Shown here one piece after another: positions 1-6,192 of a stretch of DNA of 6,290 nucleotides. Position 1 is the stretch's first letter, and the number at the start of each line of letters is the position of its first letter. The notes beneath the pieces were generated by a model, which searched no databases, was not told where the DNA came from, and was given only the letters and a program-made list of their open reading frames with translations. The stretch comes from an uncultured Ruminococcus sp. (GTDB lineage: Bacteria; Bacillota; Clostridia; Oscillospirales; CAG-272): positions 1 through 6,290 of the forward strand of contig CADAXH010000117.1 in assembly GCA_902791785.1 (NCBI GenBank), in the 5' to 3' direction. A program made the position numbers and the translations under genes.

Positions 1-624
1 TCCGGATTCGATAAATGCAAGTTTTTTTCTCACAAAAGATATATATACTTCCACATTGTTGTATTCTGATTCGCTCTCGTATCCCCAGATTTTCAGGGCT
101 ATCTGCTCCCTTGTGAGGACCTGCCCCTGATTGGCAATCATATATTCCATTATCCTGAGTTCTTTTTCGCCAAGCCTTACGCTTTGTCCGTTTGAGCACT
201 TCAATTGGGCATTCTTGACATCAAGTGTAAGGTCTTCGTATGAAAGACTTCCGTCATTAGTCGGAACATTTCTCCTTACAAGAGCCCTGAGGCGTGCGAG
301 AAGTTCTTTTGTCATAAACGGTTTTGTGAGATAGTCGTCTGCTCCGCTGTCAAGTCCGTCGACTTTGTCGTCAACTTCGCTCTTTGCCGTCAGCATCAGA
401 ATGGGAGTCTTAATACCCTGAGCCCTCGCTTTTTTAGCCACTTCAAACCCGTTCATTTTCGGCATCATGACATCAAGGACAACTATATCGTAGATATCTC
501 CCTCTATTTCAAGCAGTGCGTCTTCTCCGTTTTCAACTGAAGTTACTTCGTAACCTTCCTGACGCAATAATTCACACAGGGCACGGTTCATTCTTTTTTC
601 ATCTTCAGCGAGCAATAATCACAT
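1..624 (-). CDS. OmpR/PhoB-family response regulator, 3' end cut by window edge, in-frame TGA at codon 2
   Basis: DNA-binding response regulator of a two-component system: a sensor kinase phosphorylates the receiver and the winged-helix domain then binds promoters. Counting from the ATG at 624, the receiver spans about residues 3-118, with acidic pair E7/D8, phospho-acceptor D51 in VVLDVMMPKMNG, T79 and K101 in LTKPF. The winged helix follows from about residue 125, with LGEKELRIMEYM and the recognition-helix stretch VEVYISFVRKKL. About 208 codons are present of the 225-235 usual for the family, so roughly 20 C-terminal codons lie outside. Codon 2 (619-621) is TGA, although AAGGAG at 634-639 sits 9 bases before this ATG. 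The only in-frame rescue keeping the acidic pocket is TTG at 613-615, giving MLAEDE, with poor spacing. The family assignment is firm; whether it is translated is not. The cognate kinase would be expected beyond the left edge. Confidence 0.88.
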
Positions 625-633
625 ACTTGTGAA

Positions 634-639
634 CTCCTT
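634..639 (-). promoter_or_regulatory. Ribosome binding site of the response regulator
   Basis: Reads AAGGAG on the minus strand, 9 bases before the ATG at 622-624. It matters because it fixes this ATG as the expected start, even though the next codon is TGA. Its distance to the alternative TTG at 613-615 is 18 bases, too long for ordinary initiation. Confidence 0.65.
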
Positions 640-657
640 TTGCTTTGTATGGCAACA

Positions 658-663
658 ATTGTA
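658..663 (-). promoter_or_regulatory. Possible -10 element for the response regulator
   Basis: TACAAT on the minus strand matches the -10 consensus at five of six bases and would place the transcript start near 651, giving a leader of about 26 bases that contains the ribosome binding site. No convincing -35 box lies 16-18 bases upstream, so this is weak. A second pair, TTCACA (666-671) and TACAAA (644-649), has a 16-base spacer but would start transcription inside the ribosome binding site. Confidence 0.25.
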
Positions 664-691
664 TCTGTGAACATTGAAAAAAGATTGAAAG

Positions 692-1432
692 TCACATCAG
701 AATCTTCTGTAAAGCTTCGGTTTCAGAAGACAGCGACTCAATTCTGTCGTCAGGCATAAATTCGAGAAGAAGTTTCTGTGAGCCGTCAAAATATTCAAGG
801 TACTTTTTCCAGGTCTGTATGCCTTCAGAAAGCGGATATTTTTCCTTTTCCTTCCAGTTGAACACATGAATGTTCACTGTAAATGGAGCCGTTTTCTTTG
901 CAAACAGCAAATTGTCCTCAACGCTCATAAACTGATTTGGCTGCCAGTACATCCTGAAGTTGTCGCACCCGACACCCTGCATAAGTTCCATCGTTGAATC
1001 CACAGTGTCCGTCAATGTTTTCGGATGGCACTCGCAGCAAAGAACAATGCCTTCTTTTTCTGCCAGCTGCGCCGCAGTTATGCAGCTGTTATACAGCTGT
1101 TTTTTCTCTTCGCTGGTATAGTCCGCAGAGCCCCTTGAACCAATCCATATTCTCAGGACATTGGTTCCGAGTGTCTTTGCAGCTTTGAAGTACTGAGTAA
1201 TATCTTCCGGTTTATCTTTTCCTATTCTGAAATATGTTCCGTATGAAGACGTCTTCACTCCATATTCTTCAGACAGTCTTTTTATGCTCAGAACTGACTC
1301 ATTATTGTCAAATGGGGCGTGAATATCACTACCCCATTCTACAAATTCAAGATTCACTTTTGAAACATTGCGGATTATCTCTTCTGCAGATAAACTTCTG
1401 AAAGATATTGAGACAAGTCCGGTTTTAAACAT
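692..1432 (-). CDS. Sugar phosphate isomerase/epimerase-like TIM-barrel protein (xylose isomerase-like)
   Basis: Probable cytoplasmic sugar or sugar-phosphate isomerase/epimerase of the AP endonuclease 2/xylose isomerase-like TIM-barrel superfamily; the substrate cannot be read from sequence. With the ATG at 1432 the protein has 246 residues, about normal length for the family. Visible motifs are VEWGSDIH (31-38), E134 in CCECHPKT, YWQPN (162-166), H189 in NIHVFNW and E224 in LLEFMPD. E134, H189 and E224 fit three of the four metal ligands of D-tagatose/D-psicose 3-epimerase-type enzymes; the usual Asp ligand falls around W163-Q165. I chose ATG 1432 because MFKTGLVSISFR resembles relatives' N-termini. 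A GTG at 1441, directly after the hppA stop, would add three residues. Neither has a clear ribosome binding site, so translation is probably coupled to hppA. Confidence 0.82.
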   Translation of the reverse strand: MFKTGLVSISFRSLSAEEIIRNVSKVNLEFVEWGSDIHAPFDNNESVLSIKRLSEEYGVKTSSYGTYFRIGKDKPEDITQYFKAAKTLGTNVLRIWIGSRGSADYTSEEKKQLYNSCITAAQLAEKEGIVLCCECHPKTLTDTVDSTMELMQGVGCDNFRMYWQPNQFMSVEDNLLFAKKTAPFTVNIHVFNWKEKEKYPLSEGIQTWKKYLEYFDGSQKLLLEFMPDDRIESLSSETEALQKILM

Positions 1433-1441
1433 GGCGGTCAC

Positions 1442-3526
1442 TCAGCCAATCAGACTGACTATCCAGTCCCATACCGAGTTCATGTTAGAAAGAACAGGAA
1501 CAAGTATGAGCGAGATGACAGACATAAGTTTAATAAGGATATCCATTGCGGGACCTGCGGTGTCCTTAAGAGGATCGCCTACTGTGTCACCGGTTATGGA
1601 AGCTTTGTGTGTGTCTGAACCTTTGCCGCCGAAATTGCCGTTTTCAATAAACTTCTTTGCATTGTCCCAAGCGCCGCCTGAGTTTGCCATGAATACGGCG
1701 AGCATGATGGCGGAAACAAGAGCGCCAATGAGCAGTCCGCCGAGACCTGCAGAACCTATAAGGAGTCCGCAAAGAATCGGAGAAACAACTGCTATGATAG
1801 CGGGAAGAACCATTTCTCTGAGAGAAGCTTTTGTTGAAATATCTATGCAGCGGTTGTAATCTGGTACGTCAGTTCCCTTGAGTATTCCGGGCTTTTTCCT
1901 GAACTGGTCACGGATTTCCTCAACCATCTTGTTTGCTGCTTTTCCTACTGAAGAAATAGTGAGAGCGCTGAACAGATACGGGAGCATACCGCCTATAAGC
2001 ATTCCTATGAGAACTTTCGGATCTGCAAGACTGATCTGGACTCCTGAAGCCTGAATAAACGAAACTATAAAGGCAAGTGAAGTAAGAGTCGCAGAACCAA
2101 TGCAGAATCCTTTTCCTATAGCTGCTGTCGTGTTGCCTACAGAGTCAAGCTTGTCTGTGATTTCCCTGACGTTTTCAGGCATCTCTGACATCTGTGCGAT
2201 ACCACCCGCATTGTCCGAAATAGGGCCGTAACCGTCAACAGATACTGTAATACCCGCTGTTGAAAGCATACCGACTGCCGCAAGTGCGATTCCGTATGAT
2301 CCGTTGAAGAAGAATGCAACTACAATTGCTGATGCAAGAACCGCAATTGTCAGGGCCGTCGATTTCATTCCCGATCCGAGACCTGCTATTATGTTTGTCG
2401 CGTGTCCCGTCTGGCTCTCCTGAGCTATTCTCTGTACTTCCTTGTAATCGGAAGAAGTATATATCTCAGCAATGAATCCGACTCCTATACCTGATGCGAG
2501 TCCTGCAAATACGGATACAATTAGTTTCCAGTCCTTGACGTATAACAGTGCAAGTGCAACTGTGGCAACAAGCACAATTCCTGTAGCTATGTATGTGGCA
2601 AGATTCAACGCCTTGTGAGGATTGCTCCAGTTTTTGAGTCTGAAGAAAATGACGGATAAAACTGATGCAATAACACCTACTCCGCAGATCAGAACCGGGA
2701 ACAGGATATATTTCATTGAAATCGGGTCATTTGTTGAGAATGTAAGGAGCGCCATCGTAAGGCATGAGATTATTGATCCGACATAAGATTCAGTCAGGTC
2801 AGAACCCATTCCCGCAATATCTCCGACGTTGTCACCAACGTTGTCTGCTATTGTAGCGGGGTTTCTGGGGTCGTCTTCAGGAAGATCTGTTTCAACTTTG
2901 CCCACAAGGTCAGCTCCGACGTCAGCTGCTTTTGTATAAATGCCTCCGCCGACACGGCTGAACAATGCAATAAGTGAACATCCGAGAGAATATCCTGCGA
3001 GTATGTGGACGGGTTCCTGCATATTTCCTGTAATTTGATATGAGACAAAGAATATTGCAGCAAGTCCGAGAAGACCAAAGCCTACAACGGATAATCCAAG
3101 GACCGCACCGCCTGAAAAGGCAACTCTGAGTGCAGAAGGCATTCCTTCGTCCTTGGCCTTGACGGTTGTTCTGGCGTTTGCTTTTGTAGCTATGAACATT
3201 CCTACCCATCCTGCCGTAGCTGAGAAACATGCGCCAATTACAAAGCATAAAGCCGCTTTCCAGCCTACTGCCTCAGCACCCTGAAGCGCAGGTATAAATC
3301 CGAGAACTGTCAGAAGAATTCCTATTCCGATGATAAACGGAACTATTATCTTGTACTCTCTGACAAGGAACGTCATCGCTCCTTTATGGATGTACTTGTG
3401 TATTTCGTCAACTTTGTCGTTTGTAATCTTGATCTTTGAAACCTTTCTGAAAAGGACAAAGACATACAAAAGAGTTATCAAAGTTGAAAAAACAACAAGA
3501 AGTAAACACAATGATTGTTCGTTCAT
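1442..3526 (-). CDS. hppA: Membrane-bound K+-dependent, probably Na+-translocating pyrophosphatase
   Basis: Integral membrane pump that hydrolyses pyrophosphate to two phosphates and uses the energy to export Na+ (possibly also H+). The 694 residues form about 16 hydrophobic helices, the normal size. The PPi/Mg2+ site is complete: GADLVGKVE (204-212), DPRNPATIADNVGDNVGD (219-236), DNAGGI (438-443) and the C-terminal NSGGAWDNAKKFIE (615-628) with DTVGDPLKDTAGPA (647-660). E246 in SDLTESYVGS occupies the position of the gate Glu of Na+-pumping enzymes such as that of Thermotoga; H+-only plant enzymes carry it one helix turn later. A468 and G471 in GNTTAAIGKG mark the K+-dependent class; K+-independent enzymes have Lys and Thr there. 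The start is supported by GGAGG 7 bases upstream. The sugar isomerase follows directly and is probably cotranscribed. Na+ versus mixed Na+/H+ transport cannot be decided by eye. Confidence 0.97.
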   Translation of the reverse strand: MNEQSLCLLLVVFSTLITLLYVFVLFRKVSKIKITNDKVDEIHKYIHKGAMTFLVREYKIIVPFIIGIGILLTVLGFIPALQGAEAVGWKAALCFVIGACFSATAGWVGMFIATKANARTTVKAKDEGMPSALRVAFSGGAVLGLSVVGFGLLGLAAIFFVSYQITGNMQEPVHILAGYSLGCSLIALFSRVGGGIYTKAADVGADLVGKVETDLPEDDPRNPATIADNVGDNVGDIAGMGSDLTESYVGSIISCLTMALLTFSTNDPISMKYILFPVLICGVGVIASVLSVIFFRLKNWSNPHKALNLATYIATGIVLVATVALALLYVKDWKLIVSVFAGLASGIGVGFIAEIYTSSDYKEVQRIAQESQTGHATNIIAGLGSGMKSTALTIAVLASAIVVAFFFNGSYGIALAAVGMLSTAGITVSVDGYGPISDNAGGIAQMSEMPENVREITDKLDSVGNTTAAIGKGFCIGSATLTSLAFIVSFIQASGVQISLADPKVLIGMLIGGMLPYLFSALTISSVGKAANKMVEEIRDQFRKKPGILKGTDVPDYNRCIDISTKASLREMVLPAIIAVVSPILCGLLIGSAGLGGLLIGALVSAIMLAVFMANSGGAWDNAKKFIENGNFGGKGSDTHKASITGDTVGDPLKDTAGPAMDILIKLMSVISLILVPVLSNMNSVWDWIVSLIG

Positions 3527-3533
3527 TTTCTTT

Positions 3534-3538
3534 CCTCC
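3534..3538 (-). promoter_or_regulatory. Strong ribosome binding site of hppA
   Basis: GGAGG on the minus strand, 7 bases before the hppA ATG at 3524-3526. It is the strongest and best-spaced ribosome binding site in the window, consistent with high expression of an abundant membrane pump. Confidence 0.85.
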
Positions 3539-3558
3539 ATGTGTTTTTGGTGGTAAAC

Positions 3559-3567
3559 ATTATATCA
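3559..3567 (-). promoter_or_regulatory. Extended -10 promoter of hppA
   Basis: The minus strand reads TGATATAAT: a perfect TATAAT at 3559-3564 preceded by the TG of an extended -10 element. No good -35 box lies 16-18 bases upstream, which extended -10 promoters tolerate. The transcript would start near 3552, leaving a leader of about 25 bases that includes the ribosome binding site. The element lies in the short gap after the NUDIX gene, so hppA and the isomerase probably form their own transcription unit. Confidence 0.6.
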
Positions 3568-3601
3568 TATTAAGTGCGGAAATAATAGATAGGATGAATA
3601 A

Positions 3602-4000
3602 TTACTGAAGAAGATTTTTGATTTTTTCAATCAAACCGAAATCCGCAGGAAGCCAGTTGACTGAATCAATGGATTCCTTTGTCAGCCATTTTGCGTCTTC
3701 AGCTTCTTTGAGAATGAGATTTCCCTTGACCACGGAACACCAGAAACAATCCATTGAAAGGTGGAAATCCGGATAATCGTATTCAACTGTCTCAATTAGG
3801 TCTCCTACTCTGATTTCAGTATCCAGTTCTTCCCTTATCTCACGGACCAGAGCCTGCTGCGGAGTTTCAGAATCTTCAATCTTGCCTCCCGGAAACTCCC
3901 ATCCGTCTTTGTATTTTCCGTATCCTCTCTGGGTGGCAAATATTCTGTTTCCGTCACGAATAACAGCTGCCACCACCCTTATTATTGTCTTATTCTCCAT
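3602..4000 (-). CDS. NUDIX hydrolase, MutT/NudG-like (nucleotide pyrophosphohydrolase)
   Basis: Cytoplasmic hydrolase that cleaves nucleoside triphosphates or similar diphosphate-linked compounds to the monophosphate plus PPi, probably cleaning oxidised or non-canonical nucleotides. With ATG 4000 it has 132 residues, typical for MutT-like proteins. The Nudix box runs from G39 to T61 with E45, R53, E54, E57 and E58 present; the consensus Gly near its end is D60, in EELDTEI. WEFPGGK (34-40) and the C-terminal WLPADFGLIEKI (116-127) fit the 8-oxo-dGTP/CTP pyrophosphohydrolase branch. A GTG at 4015 would add five residues (MKRIK), but relatives start near MENKT and no ribosome binding site fits the GTG. 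The ATG overlaps the end of the displaced glycosyltransferase tail by 11 bases, suggesting translational coupling. Its product PPi could feed the neighbouring pump, but that amount is trivial and I infer no functional link. Confidence 0.9.
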   Translation of the reverse strand: MENKTIIRVVAAVIRDGNRIFATQRGYGKYKDGWEFPGGKIEDSETPQQALVREIREELDTEIRVGDLIETVEYDYPDFHLSMDCFWCSVVKGNLILKEAEDAKWLTKESIDSVNWLPADFGLIEKIKNLLQ

Positions 4001-4196
4001 TTTTATTCTTTTCACCCTGCTTGTCTTTGTTGTTTTTTGGAGATGAATTCCAGACTCTTGTGGTTTTATCTTCAGGAGCTTTTTTTAAATGCAGATGAAT
4101 CAGCATCCGATTAAAAGTATAACCCAGGCCGTTCTCCTGAATGCAGCGGATCCCGCCTTTTGCTTTTCTAGGAATCCATGTGATTATTCTGCGCAC
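3990..4196 (-). CDS. Displaced C-terminal tail of the glycosyltransferase, in another frame (not an independent gene)
   Basis: From the GTG at 4196 this frame gives 68 residues, but it stays open back to 4244 and there reads EEKERIRALESSFSYRVRRI, followed by ITWIPRKAKGGIRC and GLGYTFNRMLIHLHL. From memory of the family, SYRV-RxITWIPRK followed by a basic YT-x-NRxL-x-HL helix resembles the C-terminal tail of Clostridial surface-polysaccharide glycosyltransferases, so I read it as the real end of the upstream gene after a frame break. The GTG has no ribosome binding site, and the Lys/Asn-rich last 28 residues look like a disordered tail. The stop codon overlaps the NUDIX ATG by 11 bases. Joined with one extra base near 4244, the full protein would have about 683 residues. 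A small separate protein remains possible but less likely. Confidence 0.6.
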   Translation of the reverse strand: MRRIITWIPRKAKGGIRCIQENGLGYTFNRMLIHLHLKKAPEDKTTRVWNSSPKNNKDKQGEKNKNGE

Positions 4197-6040
4197 CCTG
4201 TAAGAAAAAGAACTTTCCAGCGCTCTGATTCTTTCCTTTTCCTCTCAACTATGTTATATAACTGAGTCCAGAACAGTTCATCACCCTGATTGTTAACAAG
4301 CCAGAGTGCAGACTCCTGGGTTCCTTCAACATAATGCAGTGCGATCAAAGGCTCTTTTGGAACAACAACCCTGTACCCTGCCATTGCGGCCATCAGCCAG
4401 AACCAGATGTCGTCATTCGTAGGTGCCAGATCTTTTATTTTTGTCTCATCCAGCACATCGGGATGAAAACAGCTCGGAGGAAACAAAGTGCCGGAGCCGC
4501 TCCCAATCTTATTAAGATATGACGGACCTTTCCAGTATTCTTTTCCGCCGATAACAGCTGTATAAGAACCGTCTTCGGAAAGAAGGATTTTAGTGACCCT
4601 GTGGCACGGAATGCAGTGCGGATTGTCCAGGTATGTCTTACACAGCCTTTCAAGCCACTGCGGATGATAATACAAATCGTCGTCTGCCGTCACTATAAAC
4701 GAATCCGGATACAGTTTCATTGTCGGAACAAGCTTCTTGTATGACATAAGATTGCCGCACCATCGAATCTCCAGTCCTCTTTTCTTCAGTTTCAGTAGTT
4801 CGTCCGGCAGATCCTTTTCTTTATTCGGAAATTCTTCTTCAGCAAGCCAAAGAATGATTCTGTCCGGTGCCAATGTTTGTCTGAAAATGGTATTGATTGT
4901 CAGATGAACGGTTCCGATTCTTTTCGGGAAAGACGTAAGTGACACTATCAGAGGTTTTGCAAGTTTCTTTTTTATTGCCGACTCTTCGACCGAGCGCCTG
5001 TACAGATTCTTTTGCTCCAACGCATTGCGTATTGTTTCATCGTTGAAAACCTGTCCTTCAAGACTGATAAAACTGTCATAGTCATATTCCCTTAGACAAG
5101 TGAAATAGTCAAACAGAATCTTGGAATGAATGGCATCTGGAGAACAGCCTTCAAAAAGAGTCGTGCTGAACAATTCCCGTGCACCGTTATAGAATTCACG
5201 GACACCCGGATCGTTAATGTTAAGGACGTTATTCTTCAGGCAGTAAGTAATATTGTCTACAGCAAACCTCATCACACTGTTCCTGATTGTTTCATACCAG
5301 GACAGATGCGAAACCTGTTCAAGCGCACTTTTTACTGCAAACAGTGTGTTTCCAAGTTTTTTGGGCTTGGCCGAAGAGATTGTCCCGCCCTGATCCACTC
5401 TGTAGTGAATGAAACGGTCTTTAAGAAAAGTTATTCGTTTTGCTGACGCCACGCTGACTGATGCAAATGTGATGTCGTTTGTGGTGGATATCTCATCAAA
5501 CTTGAGATTGTTCTCAGCAACAAAAGATGTTCTGTACAGTTTTGTCCACGGAGTAGGATTGACCACGCTCATAATATAGTCGGGGCAATCAGCATAACTG
5601 AAGACTTCTGTATTTTTAGGCAGCCATTCTGTATGAATGCCTGTTCGCTTTTCCACTTTTCCTTCAACATCGAATTTGCTGAAATTGAATGCGACTATGT
5701 CAGCCTGTTCCTTTTCAGCTTTCAGATATGTTTTTTTCAGAAGATTTTTATCAAACCAGTCGTCAGAATCAAGAAAAATGCAGTATTTTCCCGTTGCGTG
5801 CAGAAATCCGTTGTTTCTGGCAACACCCGCAAATTTGTTTTTCTGAGTATATATTTTAAATCTACTGTCTTTCGCTTCGTAATCACGCAGTATACTGAGC
5901 GATCCATCTGTCGAACCGTCATCAACGCAAATGATTTCTATATCCTCCAGAGTCTGATTACAAACGCTGTCCAGACATTCGCGGAGATACTTCTCCACAT
6001 TGTATACCGGGATTATAACTGATACTAAGGGTTGGTTCAT
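4184..6040 (-). CDS. Two-domain glycosyltransferase (N-terminal GT2 plus second GT-A-like domain), probably frameshifted near its 3' end
   Basis: Probable cytoplasmic, membrane-associated enzyme adding sugars to a cell-surface polysaccharide or capsule; donor and acceptor are unknown. Residues 4-220 are a GT2 domain: VSVIIPVYNVEKYL (6-19), VDDGSTDGS (39-47), ARNNG (74-78) and the DXD-type metal motif FLDSDDW (89-95). Residues about 230-355 form a helical linker. Residues 363-570 are a second GT-A-like domain, starting PLIVSLTSFPKRI, with SYKKLVPT (433-440), its own DXD-like TADDDLYY (451-458), GSGSGTLFPP (513-522) and NDDIWFW (542-548). After V598-E599 the frame reads RKRKESERWKVLFLTGCAE and stops, whereas another frame from 4244 continues with a family-like tail, so one base appears to be missing around 4241-4247. 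Both catalytic domains lie upstream and are intact. The ATG at 6040 has only a weak GGA at short spacing. The NUDIX gene follows closely. Confidence 0.92.
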   Translation of the reverse strand: MNQPLVSVIIPVYNVEKYLRECLDSVCNQTLEDIEIICVDDGSTDGSLSILRDYEAKDSRFKIYTQKNKFAGVARNNGFLHATGKYCIFLDSDDWFDKNLLKKTYLKAEKEQADIVAFNFSKFDVEGKVEKRTGIHTEWLPKNTEVFSYADCPDYIMSVVNPTPWTKLYRTSFVAENNLKFDEISTTNDITFASVSVASAKRITFLKDRFIHYRVDQGGTISSAKPKKLGNTLFAVKSALEQVSHLSWYETIRNSVMRFAVDNITYCLKNNVLNINDPGVREFYNGARELFSTTLFEGCSPDAIHSKILFDYFTCLREYDYDSFISLEGQVFNDETIRNALEQKNLYRRSVEESAIKKKLAKPLIVSLTSFPKRIGTVHLTINTIFRQTLAPDRIILWLAEEEFPNKEKDLPDELLKLKKRGLEIRWCGNLMSYKKLVPTMKLYPDSFIVTADDDLYYHPQWLERLCKTYLDNPHCIPCHRVTKILLSEDGSYTAVIGGKEYWKGPSYLNKIGSGSGTLFPPSCFHPDVLDETKIKDLAPTNDDIWFWLMAAMAGYRVVVPKEPLIALHYVEGTQESALWLVNNQGDELFWTQLYNIVERKRKESERWKVLFLTGCAE

Positions 6041-6069
6041 AATTTCCAGGCTCGGACACCTTTGACTTT

Positions 6070-6087
6070 GGTCTCAGTATGAGAGCC
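6070..6087 (-). repeat. Small hairpin in the glycosyltransferase leader
   Basis: An inverted repeat pairs 6070-6075 (GGTCTC) with 6081-6087 (GAGAGCC), six base pairs with one bulged base and a five-base loop. It lies about 30 bases before the glycosyltransferase start and has no T-run, so it is not a classical terminator. It may fold in the leader; no regulatory role can be shown. Confidence 0.3.
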
Positions 6088-6096
6088 CTGCCTCCT

Positions 6097-6125
6097 ATAA
6101 TAGTGTTGTGTTTGTGCTTAAACAA
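6097..6125 (-). promoter_or_regulatory. Possible promoter of the glycosyltransferase-NUDIX unit
   Basis: TATTAT (6097-6102, five of six bases of the -10 consensus) lies 17 bases from TTGTTT (6120-6125, a weak -35 sharing TTG). Transcription would start near 6090, with a leader of about 50 bases. AGGAGG directly follows the -10 box but is about 50 bases from the ATG and would lie at or before the transcript start, so it is probably not the ribosome binding site of this gene. Confidence 0.4.
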
Positions 6126-6151
6126 TACAAATCTGAAGTCACGGTGTTCCC

Positions 6152-6192
6152 GGCAATCATAAACAGGTGTTTGTCAAGCTGTTTCCCATGCC
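6152..6192 (-). repeat. Imperfect inverted repeat just after the acetyltransferase stop codon
   Basis: AAACAG (6161-6166) pairs with CTGTTT (6179-6184) across a 12-base loop, and GGCA (6152-6155) with TGCC (6189-6192) outside an internal loop. It begins directly after the stop codon, where a transcript end would be expected, but it has no T-run and the stem is weak. It is a candidate 3'-end structure, not a proven terminator. Confidence 0.25.

Noticed and set aside
131..334. A 67-codon plus-strand open frame opposite the response regulator
   Set aside because: The minus strand clearly encodes the receiver and winged-helix domains here; the plus-strand product shows no recognisable feature.
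619..621. TGA read as a sense codon (alternative genetic code or selenocysteine)
   Set aside because: TGA serves as the stop of hppA and the isomerase, the long genes contain no internal TGA, and codon 2 of a response regulator is not a selenocysteine site.
671..692. T-rich stretch after the isomerase stop as a terminator
   Set aside because: On the minus strand it reads as a run of T but has no GC-rich hairpin before it.
1368..1859. A 163-codon open frame on the plus strand across the hppA/isomerase junction
   Set aside because: It is antisense to two well-supported genes, has no ribosome binding site and resembles no family; it arises from the codon pattern of the opposite strand.
4196..4250. 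Programmed -1 ribosomal frameshifting to make the full glycosyltransferase
   Set aside because: I find no X XXY YYZ slippery heptamer in the zero frame and no clear downstream stem; the A- and T-rich runs (AAAAGGAAAG, CTTTTTCTT) are out of register. A deletion or sequence error is simpler.
5633..6022. A 129-codon plus-strand open frame inside the glycosyltransferase
   Set aside because: It lies wholly opposite the conserved GT2 domain, and its composition is that of a reverse-strand shadow.
6172..6177. Perfect TTGACA -35 box on the minus strand after the acetyltransferase gene
   Set aside because: No -10-like sequence occurs 16-18 bases downstream; that region is GC-rich (GCCGGG).
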